From Arthrobacter ramosus (GTDB lineage Bacteria; Actinomycetota; Actinomycetes; Actinomycetales; Micrococcaceae): a DNA stretch of 64,000 nucleotides. Positions 51,427 to 60,876 of the stretch are shown piece by piece. How positions within the stretch are numbered: position 1 is the first letter of the stretch; every line of letters begins with the position of its first letter. The stretch is from the NCBI RefSeq assembly GCF_039535095.1, contig NZ_BAAAWN010000001.1:2046001-2110000 (forward strand). Reading direction: 5' to 3'. The notes under the pieces are model-generated. The model made no database searches and was not told the origin of the DNA. It was given only the letters and a program-made list of their open reading frames with translations. The position numbers and the translations under genes were made by a program.

Positions 51427-52497
51427 ATGGGCAACCATAGTGACGGCAGTCCGAACCACTCGGGCACCGTAGCTACGGCTGGTCAGAATGTTGTGGAGAA
51501 GTTCCAGGATCCTGGGCTTCCTCCGCACCGTTTGCGCCTGGCTGACACGGATCCGAGAGCCGCTAAGCGAGCCGAACGGCAGGTAGCCATTCTGTTTGGC
51601 ATCTCCGTCATCGGCACGGTGATCTTCCTGGTGTCGTACTTTGCCATCGATCTGCACACGGATGGATCGATCGCAACGATCCGCAACCAAAACCTGTTGC
51701 TTGGCCTTGGCACCGCATTTGCGATGCTCGGCATCGGCACCGGCATCGTGCACTGGGCCAAGGCCCTCATGCCGGACCACGAGGTATCGGAAGAGCGCCA
51801 CGCCATCCGCACCGAGGAAGACCGGCAGGCAGCCGTGCGAATTGTCGAGGACATCGTCGAGGAAACCGGCATCAAGCGTCGACCGCTGATCCGCAACACC
51901 CTTCTGGGTGCGGTGGCACTGGCGCCCCTCCCGGCTTTGGCGGTATTCGGTGACCTTGGTCCCCGCCCGGACAACACGCTCGCACACACCATGTGGGCTC
52001 CCCAGGACGGCAAGCTCAAGCGCCTCACCCGCGACCCCGACGGAACTCCGATCAAGGCATCGGACGTGACCATCGGTTCTGCATTCCACGTGATCCCGGA
52101 AGGCCTCAACGAACTCCAGGAGGGCAAGCTCAACGCGAAGGCCAAGGCCGTCGTCTTGCTCATGCGCCTCAACCCGGATGACTTGACGATTTCCAAGGGC
52201 CGCGAAACCTGGAGCTACAACGGAATTGTTGCCTACTCCAAGATCTGCACCCACGTCGGTTGCCCCGTTGCTCTTTATGAGCAGCAAACGCACCACCTGC
52301 TGTGCCCGTGCCACCAGTCAACCTTCGACCTCACCAAGGAATGCAAGGTTATCTTCGGCCCCGCCAGCCGTCCGCTCCCCCAGCTGCCCATCGCGGTAGA
52401 TGCTGAGGGCTACCTCGTAGCCACGAGCGATTTCAAAGAACCTGTAGGACCGAGTTACTGGGAGCGTGACGAGCATGAGCGCCTCATCAACAGCTGA
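51427..52497 (+). CDS. qcrA: Cytochrome bc complex Rieske iron-sulfur subunit
   Basis: 356 residues from ATG 51427, preferred over ATG 51415 because GAGG then lies 6 nt upstream. Three N-terminal membrane helices (the long actinobacterial form) precede the Rieske domain with CTHVGCP and CPCHQSTFD, the Cys and His ligands of the 2Fe-2S cluster. It takes electrons from menaquinol at the Qo site. The 3-prime end overlaps qcrB by 23 nt. Confidence 0.96.
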   Translation: MGNHSDGSPNHSGTVATAGQNVVEKFQDPGLPPHRLRLADTDPRAAKRAERQVAILFGISVIGTVIFLVSYFAIDLHTDGSIATIRNQNLLLGLGTAFAMLGIGTGIVHWAKALMPDHEVSEERHAIRTEEDRQAAVRIVEDIVEETGIKRRPLIRNTLLGAVALAPLPALAVFGDLGPRPDNTLAHTMWAPQDGKLKRLTRDPDGTPIKASDVTIGSAFHVIPEGLNELQEGKLNAKAKAVVLLMRLNPDDLTISKGRETWSYNGIVAYSKICTHVGCPVALYEQQTHHLLCPCHQSTFDLTKECKVIFGPASRPLPQLPIAVDAEGYLVATSDFKEPVGPSYWERDEHERLINS

Positions 52498-54148
52498 AGT
52501 CCCCTTCGTACCCAAAACCAAGGTTGGCCGCATCACGGACTTCGTTGACGAGCGCGTCGGCGGATCCGGAATCCTGCGTGAATTCGGCCGGAAGGTCTTC
52601 CCGGACCACTGGTCCTTCATGTTCGGTGAGGTGGCGCTGTATTCCTTCGTCATTCTCCTGATGTCGGGGACCTTCCTGACGTTCTTCTTTGACCCGTCGA
52701 TGGCTGAGACCCACTACACGGGTTCATACACCCCGCTGACCAATGTCGAAATGTCCGTCGCGTACAACTCGTCGCTGAACATTTCCTTCGACATCCGCGG
52801 TGGCTTGTTCTTCCGCCAGGTCCACCACTGGGCGGCTTTGCTGTTCGTGGCATCGCTTGGTGTGCACATGCTGCGCGTTTTCTTCACGGGCGCTTTCCGC
52901 AAGCCGCGTGAAATGAACTGGGTGGTGGGCGGCGTCCTGCTCATCCTGGCCATGGCTGAAGGCTTCACGGGATATTCGCTTCCCGATGACCTGCTCTCCG
53001 GTAACGGCCTGCGAATCATCGACGGTGTCATCAAGTCCATCCCGGTGATCGGAACGTACATCTCGTTCTTCCTCTTCGGAGGCGAGTTCCCGGGAACAGC
53101 CATCATCGGCCGGCTGTACGTGCTGCACATCCTGCTCGTCCCGGCCATGATTCTGCTGATGATCGTCATCCACCTCTTCATGGTGGTTGTGCACAAGCAC
53201 ACGCAGTACCCTGGCCCGGGTCGCAACGACGGCAACGTCGTCGGTTACCCTCTGGGACCGGTTTACGCTGCAAAGGCCGGCGGCTTCTTCTTCATCGTGT
53301 TCGGTGTCGTCGCGCTCATGGCTGCGATGTTCACGATCAACCCGATCTGGAACTACGGGCCGTACGACCCCTCCCCTGTGTCGGCCGGTACCCAGCCTGA
53401 CTGGTACATCGGCTTCGTCGATGGTGCCCTGCGACTCATGCCTGGCGTTGTCAACGATTTCCACTTCGAATACATCATCTTCGGCCATGTGCTGACGCTG
53501 AATGTGCTGCTGCCCGCATTGGTTCCCGCAGGCATCATTTTCACGGTTCTGTTCATGTACCCGTGGATCGAACGCTGGATCACCAAGGACAACCGTGAGC
53601 ACCACGTCCTGGACCGTCCGCGTAACGCTCCTACCCGTACGGCCATTGGCGTCGCAGGCTTTACCTGGTACTGCGTCATGTGGGCCGCTGCCGGCTCGGA
53701 CCTCATCGCAACGCACTTCCACGTTGCCCTGAACGACGTCACGTACTGGCTGCGTACGCTGTTCTTCATCGGCCCGATCATTGCATTCATGGTGACGAAG
53801 CGCGTGGCCCTTGCGCTGCAGCGCAAGGACCGCGAGATCGCCCTGCACGGCCGCGAAACGGGTCGCATCGTGCGCCTGCCGCATGGTGAATTCATCGAGG
53901 TACACGCACCGCTGGACGACTACAAGCACTACAAGCTTGTGGGCTTCGAGTCGCCTTCCCCGCTGCCGGCCGAGCCGAACGAGCACGGTGTGGTCACGCC
54001 GAAGGAGAAGCGCCGCGCGGCATTGTCCAAGTGGTTCTTCGAAGACCGTGTTGCTCCGGCAACGCCGGCCGAGCTTGAAGCCGCTCACGGACACGGCCAC
54101 CATGAGGCCATCGAATCCGGCGAAGAGCACAAGAGCCTTAGCCACTAG
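52475..54148 (+). CDS. qcrB: Cytochrome bc complex cytochrome b subunit
   Basis: 557 residues from ATG 52475 (a GTG at 52466 is in frame). N-terminal b6-type helices with haem ligands in FRQVHHWAALLFVASLGVHM and HILLVPAMILLMIVIHLFMV; the Qo motif near NPIWNYGPYDP replaces the usual PEWY. A long C-terminal His-rich extension (AHGHGHHEAIESGEEHKS) is typical of actinobacteria. It is the menaquinol-oxidising membrane core and the target of QcrB inhibitors. A strong hairpin follows. Confidence 0.96.
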   Translation: MSASSTAEVPFVPKTKVGRITDFVDERVGGSGILREFGRKVFPDHWSFMFGEVALYSFVILLMSGTFLTFFFDPSMAETHYTGSYTPLTNVEMSVAYNSSLNISFDIRGGLFFRQVHHWAALLFVASLGVHMLRVFFTGAFRKPREMNWVVGGVLLILAMAEGFTGYSLPDDLLSGNGLRIIDGVIKSIPVIGTYISFFLFGGEFPGTAIIGRLYVLHILLVPAMILLMIVIHLFMVVVHKHTQYPGPGRNDGNVVGYPLGPVYAAKAGGFFFIVFGVVALMAAMFTINPIWNYGPYDPSPVSAGTQPDWYIGFVDGALRLMPGVVNDFHFEYIIFGHVLTLNVLLPALVPAGIIFTVLFMYPWIERWITKDNREHHVLDRPRNAPTRTAIGVAGFTWYCVMWAAAGSDLIATHFHVALNDVTYWLRTLFFIGPIIAFMVTKRVALALQRKDREIALHGRETGRIVRLPHGEFIEVHAPLDDYKHYKLVGFESPSPLPAEPNEHGVVTPKEKRRAALSKWFFEDRVAPATPAELEAAHGHGHHEAIESGEEHKSLSH

Positions 54149-54164
54149 CTCCCGCAGATAGCAC

Positions 54165-54200
54165 AGAGAAGGCCCCGTCCACGTGGACGGGGCCTTCTCT
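54165..54200. terminator. Bidirectional terminator after qcrB
   Basis: A perfect 36-bp palindrome with half-site AGAGAAGGCCCCGTCCAC (54165-54182) and its complement to 54200 lies between qcrB and the convergent GntR gene. Confidence 0.88.
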
Positions 54201-54241
54201 CGTTGTTCGGGCTTTCAAGCGCTCGGTTCCCTGGCTTTGGG

Positions 54242-55033
54242 CTAGTGGGTGCGGTACCCCGTGGATTGGCTTCGGGTGGACCGCACGCCCGGACGCTGCA
54301 ACGGGACCCACAACTTGTACCGGTCGGCACGGTAGTACGACACGGAGTAGTCCACCATGGCGCGGGCAACGAAAGCATGGCGCTGAATCTTGAGCAACGG
54401 AGTACCGACATCTACGTTCAAGAGCCGCGCCGTTGATGGCGAAGCTGCCGTTGCTTCAATCATGTCCTCTCCCCACTCCATCACCAGTCCGTACTTCTCA
54501 CTCAGCACGTTGTACAGGGAAGTGGGAGGCGCATCGTCCAAAAGACCTGGCACGCGATGGGCAGGGATGAAGTTCTCGTCCACGCTCATGGGCTCGTTGT
54601 CAGCGAGGAGGAGCCGCCTGAAGCGGACCAACGGCGTCCCTTCCTCCAGCTGGAGTTCCCTCGCCAGGAAGGCGCTGGCCGAGATTTGTTCAAAGCTCAG
54701 GACCTTGGCTGCCGGAACCATGCCGCGGCGTTGCATTTCCTCGCTGTACGACGTGAGCTTCACCTGGAGGTCCAGCTTCGGTTTGCGGACGAAAGTTCCC
54801 AGTCCAACCACACGTTCAATGACTTCCTCGCCGACAAGGGCATCAATGGCCTGCCGCACCGTCATCCGGGCAAGACCGAATCGTTCGGAGAGGTCCCGCT
54901 CCGAAGGCAACGCCGCACCGGGCTTGCAGGACTCGGAGATATAGCTGCGCAGGATCTCGCGCAGTTGAACGTAGATAGGAGTGCCGCTCTTGCGGTCGAT
55001 CCCCCCCGCAATACGTGTTGCATCAGTCGGCAC
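54242..55033 (-). CDS. GntR/HutC-family regulator, DasR/NagR-like
   Basis: 263 residues: a GntR winged helix (PIYVQLREILRSYISES, then LPSERDLSERFGLARMTVRQ) and a UTRA effector domain (about 95-245). The head and length match DasR, the N-acetylglucosamine regulator of streptomycetes, which binds glucosamine-6-phosphate and controls GlcNAc uptake and PTS genes. A dre-like site lies in the intergenic region shared with ptsH, supporting the identification. It is divergent from ptsH. Confidence 0.88.
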   Translation of the reverse strand: MPTDATRIAGGIDRKSGTPIYVQLREILRSYISESCKPGAALPSERDLSERFGLARMTVRQAIDALVGEEVIERVVGLGTFVRKPKLDLQVKLTSYSEEMQRRGMVPAAKVLSFEQISASAFLARELQLEEGTPLVRFRRLLLADNEPMSVDENFIPAHRVPGLLDDAPPTSLYNVLSEKYGLVMEWGEDMIEATAASPSTARLLNVDVGTPLLKIQRHAFVARAMVDYSVSYYRADRYKLWVPLQRPGVRSTRSQSTGYRTH

Positions 55034-55087
55034 GACGGTCTCCGGCCACGAAATCTCTCATGAAATAAGCGTAGGGCAATCCTCCGG

Positions 55088-55101
55088 CAGGTCTAGACCA
55101 G
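55088..55101. promoter_or_regulatory. dre-like operator (DasR/NagR site) upstream of ptsH
   Basis: CAGGTCTAGACCAG contains the perfect palindrome GGTCTAGACC, the core of the DasR-responsive element (TGGTCTAGACCA-like). It lies 55 bp from the regulator start and 97 bp from ptsH. Confidence 0.75.
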
Positions 55102-55197
55102 CTGGGCTCTGCGAACTGGGCCGTCCCGCGGCAGCGCTAGGCTTGTAGGGATCAAAATCGCAGTCGGCATCTGGCCGTCCGAGTCAAAGGAGCCGGT

Positions 55198-55491
55198 TTG
55201 CCCGAGCACAAAGCCATCGTCGCCGCAGAGATCGGCCTTCATGCACGGGCTGCTGCCGTATTCGTGCGGGCTGTGACGGCCACGGGCCTTCCGGTGATGA
55301 TCCGCAAGCCCGGCCAACAAGCGGTTGATGCCCGGTCTTTGCTTGAGGTCATGACCGAAGATTTCGGCCACGGGTGCGAGGTGGTTCTGTCGGTCTCCGG
55401 AGAAGCGCTACAAGCCGGCCGTACGCTTGATGAGGTCAACGATGCTTTGGCCGCGCTTTCGGCCGTCCTGGAGGCCGTGGAAGGTCAGTGA
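55198..55491 (+). CDS. ptsH: HPr phosphocarrier protein
   Basis: 97 residues from TTG 55198 with AAAGGAG upstream. The phosphorylated His lies in IGLHARAAAVFV and the regulatory Ser region is DARSLLEVMT. HPr carries phosphate from enzyme I to sugar-specific PTS permeases. Enzyme I is not in the window. The dre-like site upstream suggests control by the GntR protein. Confidence 0.93.
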   Translation: MPEHKAIVAAEIGLHARAAAVFVRAVTATGLPVMIRKPGQQAVDARSLLEVMTEDFGHGCEVVLSVSGEALQAGRTLDEVNDALAALSAVLEAVEGQ

Positions 55492-55540
55492 ACGGGCAAG
55501 CACGCTGACGACGCACCCGGTGTGTCATCCGGATAGAACG

Positions 55541-55574
55541 ACGGCGGGCCCCACCACGTGGTGGGGCCCGCCGT
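55541..55574. terminator. Bidirectional terminator between ptsH and ctaF
   Basis: A perfect 34-bp palindrome with half-site ACGGCGGGCCCCACCAC lies between two convergent genes and is followed by T-rich bases (TTGTTGTT) on the plus strand. Confidence 0.88.
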
Positions 55575-55590
55575 TGTTGTTCAAGTACTT

Positions 55591-55992
55591 CTAGTGCGCG
55601 TGGTCTCCGCGGCTGTATTCGAAGACCCAGCCGACCAGGGCTACGACAGCAAGACCGGCGGCGACGAACGTGATCCAGAAACCTACGGCCAGGCCAAGGA
55701 ACCCGCCGGCGCAGGCCAGGCCGAGCACCAGCGGCCACCAGCTCCAGGGGCTGAAGTGTCCCTGCTCGCCGGCGCCTTCGTGGATCTCAGCATCCGGACG
55801 GTCCTCCGGACGCATGCCGACGCGCCTGCCCGTGAAACCGAGATAAGCGCCGATCATGCCTGCCAGGCCACCGACCAGGAGGATACCTAGGGTGCCAACC
55901 CACTCATCCCAGTGGTTCAGAAAACCATAGACCAGCGCCACCGGTACGAAGAAAAAACTCCCGGCTCCAAAAATCCAAGATTCGATTTTCAT
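55591..55992 (-). CDS. ctaF: Cytochrome c oxidase subunit IV (actinobacterial)
   Basis: 133 residues with four membrane helices ([78 protein letters not shown]) and the motif [20 protein letters not shown], here split as [16 protein letters not shown] and [12 protein letters not shown], typical of actinobacterial CtaF. Its ATG overlaps the ctaD stop by 4 nt. Confidence 0.93.
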   Translation of the reverse strand: MKIESWIFGAGSFFFVPVALVYGFLNHWDEWVGTLGILLVGGLAGMIGAYLGFTGRRVGMRPEDRPDAEIHEGAGEQGHFSPWSWWPLVLGLACAGGFLGLAVGFWITFVAAGLAVVALVGWVFEYSRGDHAH

Positions 55993-57707
55993 TTAGCGTC
56001 CTTCTGATCAGCGTTGCCGAGCACCTTTGCTGCCGGCGCAGGGCTCTCTGCAGTGTGATGCTGGGCAAGTTCCGGGTGGTGGAGGTCCAAGGCAGGACGT
56101 TCGGAACGAATGCGGGGCAGAGAGGTGAAGTTGTGTCGCGGCGGCGGGCAGGATGTGGCCCACTCCAGCGAGGCACCAAAGCCCCAGGGATCGTCCACTT
56201 CTACCTTTTTGTTGCTGCGCCAAGTGATGTAGACATTCCAGAAGAATGGCAGGAGCGATGCGCCGAGCACGAAGGATGAAATCGTGGAGAACTGGTTCAT
56301 CCACGTGAAGCCGTCCTGCGGCAGGTAGTCGGCATAACGCCGGGGCATGCCCTCTACGCCGAGCCAGTGCTGGATCAGGAAGGTGCCGTGGAAACCCAGG
56401 AACAGGAGCCAGAAGTGGATCTTGCCGAGCCGTTCGTTGAGCATCTTGCCGGTCCACTTTGGCCACCAGAAGTAGAAGCCTGCGAACATCGCGAATACCA
56501 CCGTGCCGAAGACCACGTAGTGGAAGTGCGCCACGACGAAGTAGGAGTCCGAGACGTGGAAATCCAGCGGCGGGGAAGCCAGGATGATGCCGGTCAGGCC
56601 GCCGAAGAGGAACGTGACCAGGAAGCCGATGCTCCAGAGCATGGGAGTCTCGAAGGTAATCGAGCCCTGCCATAGGGTGCCGATCCAGTTGAAGAACTTC
56701 ACGCCGGTGGGTACCGCGATCAGCATCGTCATGAAGGAGAAGAACGGCAGCAGCACCGATCCGGTGACGTACATGTGGTGCGCCCACACGGTCACCGACA
56801 GGGCGGCGATGGCAATGGTCGCATACACAAGGCCCTTGTAGCCGAAGATCGGCTTGCGGCTGAAGACCGGGAAAATTTCAGAGACGATGCCGAAGAACGG
56901 CAAGGCAATGATGTAAACCTCAGGGTGGCCGAAGAACCAGAACAGGTGCTGCCACAAGACAGCTCCGCCGTTCTCCGGGTCGAAGATGTGGGCTCCGAAG
57001 CGACGGTCAGCGCCGAGGGCGAAGAGCGCGGCGGCGAGCGGCGGGAACGCCATGAGAACCAGGATGGCCGTCACCAGGGTGTTCCAGGTGAAGATCGGCA
57101 TGCGCCACATCGTCATGCCGGGAGCGCGCATGCAGATGATCGTGGTGATGAAGTTGACCGCACCCAGGATTGTTCCGAAACCGGACAACGCCAGGCCGAA
57201 GACCCAAAGGTCACCACCCACGCCCGGGGTGAACGTGGTGTCTGACAAAGGTGCATAGGCGAACCAGCCGAAGGATGCGGCGCCCTGCGGGGTGATGAAG
57301 CCGGAAACGGCGATGGTGGAGCCGAAAAGGAAGAACCAGAAGGCCAACGCGTTCAACCGCGGGAAGGCAACATCGGGGGCACCGATCTGCAGCGGCATGA
57401 CGACGTTTGCGAAGCCGGCGAAGAGCGGCGTCGCAAACATGAGCAGCATCACGGTGCCGTGCATCGTGAAGAGCTGGTTGTACTGTTCCTTGGTCTGTAG
57501 GATCTGCATGCCGGGCTCGAACAGCTCCGCACGCATCAGGAGCGCCATAACGCCGCCCAGGCAGAAGAACACAAAGGACGCGATCAGGTACATGTACCCG
57601 ATGGTCTTGTGGTCCGTGGAGGTGATCCAGTTGACGACGATACGTCCCTTGGACTTCGGTACTACCGGAGCGTCAAGGACTCCGGCGGATTGAGTGTAAG
57701 TAGCCAC
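55989..57707 (-). CDS. ctaD: Cytochrome c oxidase subunit I
   Basis: 572 residues, twelve membrane helices. The haem-copper centre is clear: [20 protein letters not shown] (His-Pro-Glu-Val-Tyr with the cross-linked Tyr) and WAHHMYVTG (CuB His pair), plus haem a/a3 ligands in AHFHYVVFG. It reduces oxygen and pumps protons. It follows ctaC by 10 bp and overlaps ctaF. Confidence 0.97.
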   Translation of the reverse strand: MATYTQSAGVLDAPVVPKSKGRIVVNWITSTDHKTIGYMYLIASFVFFCLGGVMALLMRAELFEPGMQILQTKEQYNQLFTMHGTVMLLMFATPLFAGFANVVMPLQIGAPDVAFPRLNALAFWFFLFGSTIAVSGFITPQGAASFGWFAYAPLSDTTFTPGVGGDLWVFGLALSGFGTILGAVNFITTIICMRAPGMTMWRMPIFTWNTLVTAILVLMAFPPLAAALFALGADRRFGAHIFDPENGGAVLWQHLFWFFGHPEVYIIALPFFGIVSEIFPVFSRKPIFGYKGLVYATIAIAALSVTVWAHHMYVTGSVLLPFFSFMTMLIAVPTGVKFFNWIGTLWQGSITFETPMLWSIGFLVTFLFGGLTGIILASPPLDFHVSDSYFVVAHFHYVVFGTVVFAMFAGFYFWWPKWTGKMLNERLGKIHFWLLFLGFHGTFLIQHWLGVEGMPRRYADYLPQDGFTWMNQFSTISSFVLGASLLPFFWNVYITWRSNKKVEVDDPWGFGASLEWATSCPPPRHNFTSLPRIRSERPALDLHHPELAQHHTAESPAPAAKVLGNADQKDAK

Positions 57708-57717
57708 GTCGCTTCCC

Positions 57718-58590
57718 TTAATTCTTTGCGTTCAGGTTCGGGTTGCGGTCGTACTTCGAATCGAGAAGACCGGTGTTGCCGCTCTGGCGAAGCTGGTCCA
57801 TGTGAGCCTGGAACTCAGCATCGGAAACGACCTTCACGCGGAACAACATCTCAGAGTGGTATTCACCGCAAAGTTCGGCGCACTTGCCGTCATAGGTGCC
57901 CTCCTTGGTGGGGGTCAACCTGATGTAGTTGGTCTTGCCGGGAATCACGTCGCGCTTCTGCAGGAAGGCCGGAACCCAGAAAGAGTGGATGACGTCGCGG
58001 GAGTTGAGCTCGAGGTCAACCGACTTGTTCACGGGAAGGTACAGCGTCGGCAGCTGATTCAGGTCAATCGCGTTGCCCGTGAGGTGGGCCTGGACTCCTG
58101 CTTCGTGAAGGTCGTCGGTGATGACCGAGCCCTTGACGTAGTTAAAGTCCCAAGCCCATTGCTTGCCGCGGACGTCGATGGTGACGTCGGCCGGCTTGGA
58201 GCGATCATCAATCGCCTGCTGGTCCTGGTTGGTGAAGTAGAAGAACACCAGCACCATGAACAGCGGAATGGTCAAATAAAAGACCTCCAGAGGGAGGTTG
58301 TAGCTAAGCTGCTTCGGGAAACCCGTGGTGCCCTTGCGGCGCCTGTAGGCGATGATGCACCAGACCAGCAGGCCCCAAGTAATAATGCCGACTACGAGGG
58401 CGGCGATCCATGAGTTGACCCAGAGGTCCATGATCCGATCGGTGTTGCTGGTGGTGCCACGTTCCGTGGGCAACCAGCCTTTTTCTACCTCTGGTGAACA
58501 TCCGGTCAAAACCAACGCGCCGGCTAGTGCCAAGCCAGTGATCGAGGTGATCTTTATGCGTCGGCTGCCGGTTCGGTTCTGCGAACTCAC
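57718..58590 (-). CDS. ctaC: Cytochrome c oxidase subunit II, lipoprotein
   Basis: 290 residues from GTG 58590, with GGAAGGG upstream. Lipobox LVLTGCSPE gives a lipid-anchored Cys. Two membrane helices ([34 protein letters not shown]) are followed by the CuA cupredoxin domain with [12 protein letters not shown], holding the CuA ligands. It accepts electrons from the QcrC haems. The frame upstream of 58590 is accidental. Confidence 0.95.
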   Translation of the reverse strand: MSSQNRTGSRRIKITSITGLALAGALVLTGCSPEVEKGWLPTERGTTSNTDRIMDLWVNSWIAALVVGIITWGLLVWCIIAYRRRKGTTGFPKQLSYNLPLEVFYLTIPLFMVLVFFYFTNQDQQAIDDRSKPADVTIDVRGKQWAWDFNYVKGSVITDDLHEAGVQAHLTGNAIDLNQLPTLYLPVNKSVDLELNSRDVIHSFWVPAFLQKRDVIPGKTNYIRLTPTKEGTYDGKCAELCGEYHSEMLFRVKVVSDAEFQAHMDQLRQSGNTGLLDSKYDRNPNLNAKN

Positions 58591-58705
58591 AGACGGCCCT
58601 TCCTCTTGTTGCTGCAGCCCGGCAGGCGGAAGGCCCACCGGGCACACTAAAGTTTTACTACCCGATGTAGAGCTTACCGCTACCGAGCGGTTTTCGCCGA
58701 CATGC

Positions 58706-58752
58706 TGGCCCAGTGCGTCGGCCCGGGTTTAACCCGTTCCTGAACTGGGCCA
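58706..58752. promoter_or_regulatory. Stem-loop between erpA and ctaC
   Basis: TGGCCCAGT (58706-58714) pairs with ACTGGGCCA (58744-58752), with an inner GGGTTTAACCC. It stands in the 182-bp gap between two genes of the same strand, just after the erpA stop. It may be a weak terminator or attenuator separating erpA from ctaCDF; no T run follows. Confidence 0.4.
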
Positions 58753-58772
58753 ACAGTCTGCGAATGCCCGGG

Positions 58773-59159
58773 TTAGTGGAACGAATCGCCGCAGGCGCAA
58801 GACCCGCCGGCGTTGGGGTTGTCGATGGTGAAGCCCTGCTTCGAGATCGTGTCCTCGAAGTCGATGCTGGCGCCGCTCAGGTAAGGCACGCTCATCTTGT
58901 CGACAACCACTTCGACGCCGTCATAGTCGCGGACGGCATCGCCGTCGAGCAGGCGCTCGTCGAAGTAGAGCTGGTAGATCAGGCCCGAGCAGCCGCCCGG
59001 CTGAACAGCGACGCGGAGCCGCAAGTCCGTGCGGCCTTCTTGTTCGAGAAGGCTCCGGACTTTGCCTGCGGCAACATCGGTCAACTTGACCTCGTGCTCA
59101 GGAAGCTCGGCGCCTGCGAGCTGCGCTTCGGTGCTGTTTTCGTTGGTTGCAGTGCTCAT
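58773..59159 (-). CDS. erpA: Iron-sulfur cluster insertion protein ErpA (HesB/IscA family)
   Basis: 128 residues. The three cluster-binding Cys are in GGCSGLIYQLYF and SCACGDSFH (Cys-x-Cys). The N-terminal 20 residues are an actinobacterial extension. A-type carriers hand Fe-S clusters to target proteins. Being upstream of the oxidase genes on the same strand, it may be co-expressed with respiration; the Rieske protein is a plausible client. Confidence 0.94.
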   Translation of the reverse strand: MSTATNENSTEAQLAGAELPEHEVKLTDVAAGKVRSLLEQEGRTDLRLRVAVQPGGCSGLIYQLYFDERLLDGDAVRDYDGVEVVVDKMSVPYLSGASIDFEDTISKQGFTIDNPNAGGSCACGDSFH

Positions 59160-59230
59160 TGGCCTACCTTCTTATGACGCTCTTGGCGGCTGCGCCTTCG
59201 CGCTGCCTGCCCTTACCCAAATACGTGCGG

Positions 59231-59272
59231 GTTATAGCTACATGCTACGTCGAGCCGGCGCATAGCTATAAC
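59231..59272. promoter_or_regulatory. Inverted repeat upstream of erpA
   Basis: GTTATAGCTA (59231-59240) and TAGCTATAAC (59263-59272) form a perfect 10-bp inverted repeat with a 22-nt centre, 72 bp before the erpA start. The arm nearest the gene contains TATAAC, a possible -10 box. An operator overlapping the promoter is likely; the regulator is unknown. Confidence 0.5.
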
Positions 59273-59327
59273 TTCTAACGTAACCGGCCGGAGCCTTACC
59301 TTGTTCCCGGCCGATGCAGGTGGGGGC

Positions 59328-60755
59328 TCAGAGGCCTTCCGTGTTCAAACGGGCGAGCATCAGTGCTTCAGCCAGCACAGCATTCCGGAAATCACCGATG
59401 TGAAGGGATTCGTTGGCGCTGTGGGCCCGTGAGTCAGGGTCCTCGACCCCGGTCACCAGGATCTGGACATCGGGATAGGTTTCCGTCAGATCCGCGATGA
59501 ACGGTATGGATCCACCGATCCCCATTTCGACGGCGGGGACACCCCAGGCTTCACCCAGCGCCCACATCGCGATCCGGGCCGCCGCCGATGCTGTGTCGGT
59601 GGAGAAGGCGTTCCCCCGCTCCCCCGGCACAAACGTCACCTTCGCTCCGAAGGGCGCGTTCGCCTCGAGGTGCCTTCCTACTGCGTCCATGGCGGCATCG
59701 GGATCTTGCCCGGGAGCCAAGCGCAGGCTGAACTTTGCCCGCGCGGCCGGGAGCAGCGTGTTGGATGCGACGTCGACGGCGGGTGCGTCGATGCCGATGA
59801 TGGACAACGCGGGCTTGGTCCAGAGCCTCGAGGCGATGCTGCCGCTGCCGGCGAGCCGTACGCCGTCGAGCACGGAAGCGTCGGCGCGGTACTGTTCCTC
59901 GTCAACGTCCTCTACTACGTCATCCCTGGCTACCAGGCCCTCGATGGCCACGTTGCCGTCGTCGTCGTGCAGGGTGGCGATGAGCCGGGACAGAAGGGTC
60001 GGCGCATCCAGTACGGGACCACCGAACATGCCGGAGTGTACGGCGTGATCCAGGACCCGCACTTCGAAGGTGCCGTCGACCAAGCCGCGGAGGCTGGTTG
60101 TCAGCGCGGGAACGCCGACTTTCCAGTTGCTTGAATCAGCCACAACGATGACGTTCGCTTCGAGGAGCTCGCGGTGTGTTTCGAGGAAAGCGCGGAACGT
60201 CGGGGAGCCCGCCTCTTCTTCGCCCTCGAAGAACAAGGTGACCCCAAGGCCGAAATCGTCTCCCAGCACCTGGGTTACAGCGGCATAAGAAGCCAGATGG
60301 GCCATGATTCCCGCTTTGTCGTCGGCTGCGCCCCGGCCATAAAGGCGGCCATCGCGTTCCTCGGCGACGAAGGGCTCGGTCTCCCACAAGGTCACGTCGC
60401 CCGGCGGTTGCACATCGTGGTGCGCGTAAAGCAGGATGGTTGCTTTGCCCGGCGCGGCAACGCGGCGCGCAACAATGGCCGGGCCTCCTGGAGTCCCGTC
60501 GGCCTTGTCGCAGCGCAGGATCTGTACGTCGCGGAAGCCCGACTCGCGGACCAGCGCCGCAACAGCCTCGGCGCTCCGCTCCAGTTCAGCCGGGTCAAAG
60601 CTGGGCCAGGCGATCCCCGGGATGGCGACCAGGGCTTTCAAACGGGCCATGGTCTGGTCGAATGAAGCATCGATCGAGGACTTGAGCGCATCAACATTGA
60701 TTGTGCCGGAGCCGTCGGAAAAGGTCTGCGGGATCTCCGCATTCATTGAAGTCAT
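59328..60755 (-). CDS. M20-family dipeptidase
   Basis: 475 residues. Zinc-binding motifs: LLYAHHDVQPPGD (His and the catalytic Asp), GRGAADDKAGIMAHL (bridging Asp), FFEGEEEAGSP (catalytic Glu-Glu) and VEMGIGGSIPFI near the C-terminus. The dimerisation domain sits between about 220 and 330. It is a cytoplasmic metallo-dipeptidase of the carnosinase/DapE-like branch. Stand-alone, divergent from the DUF3043 gene. Confidence 0.93.
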   Translation of the reverse strand: MTSMNAEIPQTFSDGSGTINVDALKSSIDASFDQTMARLKALVAIPGIAWPSFDPAELERSAEAVAALVRESGFRDVQILRCDKADGTPGGPAIVARRVAAPGKATILLYAHHDVQPPGDVTLWETEPFVAEERDGRLYGRGAADDKAGIMAHLASYAAVTQVLGDDFGLGVTLFFEGEEEAGSPTFRAFLETHRELLEANVIVVADSSNWKVGVPALTTSLRGLVDGTFEVRVLDHAVHSGMFGGPVLDAPTLLSRLIATLHDDDGNVAIEGLVARDDVVEDVDEEQYRADASVLDGVRLAGSGSIASRLWTKPALSIIGIDAPAVDVASNTLLPAARAKFSLRLAPGQDPDAAMDAVGRHLEANAPFGAKVTFVPGERGNAFSTDTASAAARIAMWALGEAWGVPAVEMGIGGSIPFIADLTETYPDVQILVTGVEDPDSRAHSANESLHIGDFRNAVLAEALMLARLNTEGL

Positions 60756-60876
60756 GGCGCAAACACTACCGCCGGGAGTGGCGCTGGGGAACCGGACCTG
60801 GCGGCGTGGCGGGCTCGTTCGGAGGGCGGCACGTCACGTCGACTTTTGCGCGGTTCCTGCGGGGTATTCTGTAGTG

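Noticed and set aside
52724..54145. A 473-residue minus-strand frame
   Set aside because: Antisense of qcrB, full of Asp/His/Glu/Gln from the complementary codons; no independent evidence.
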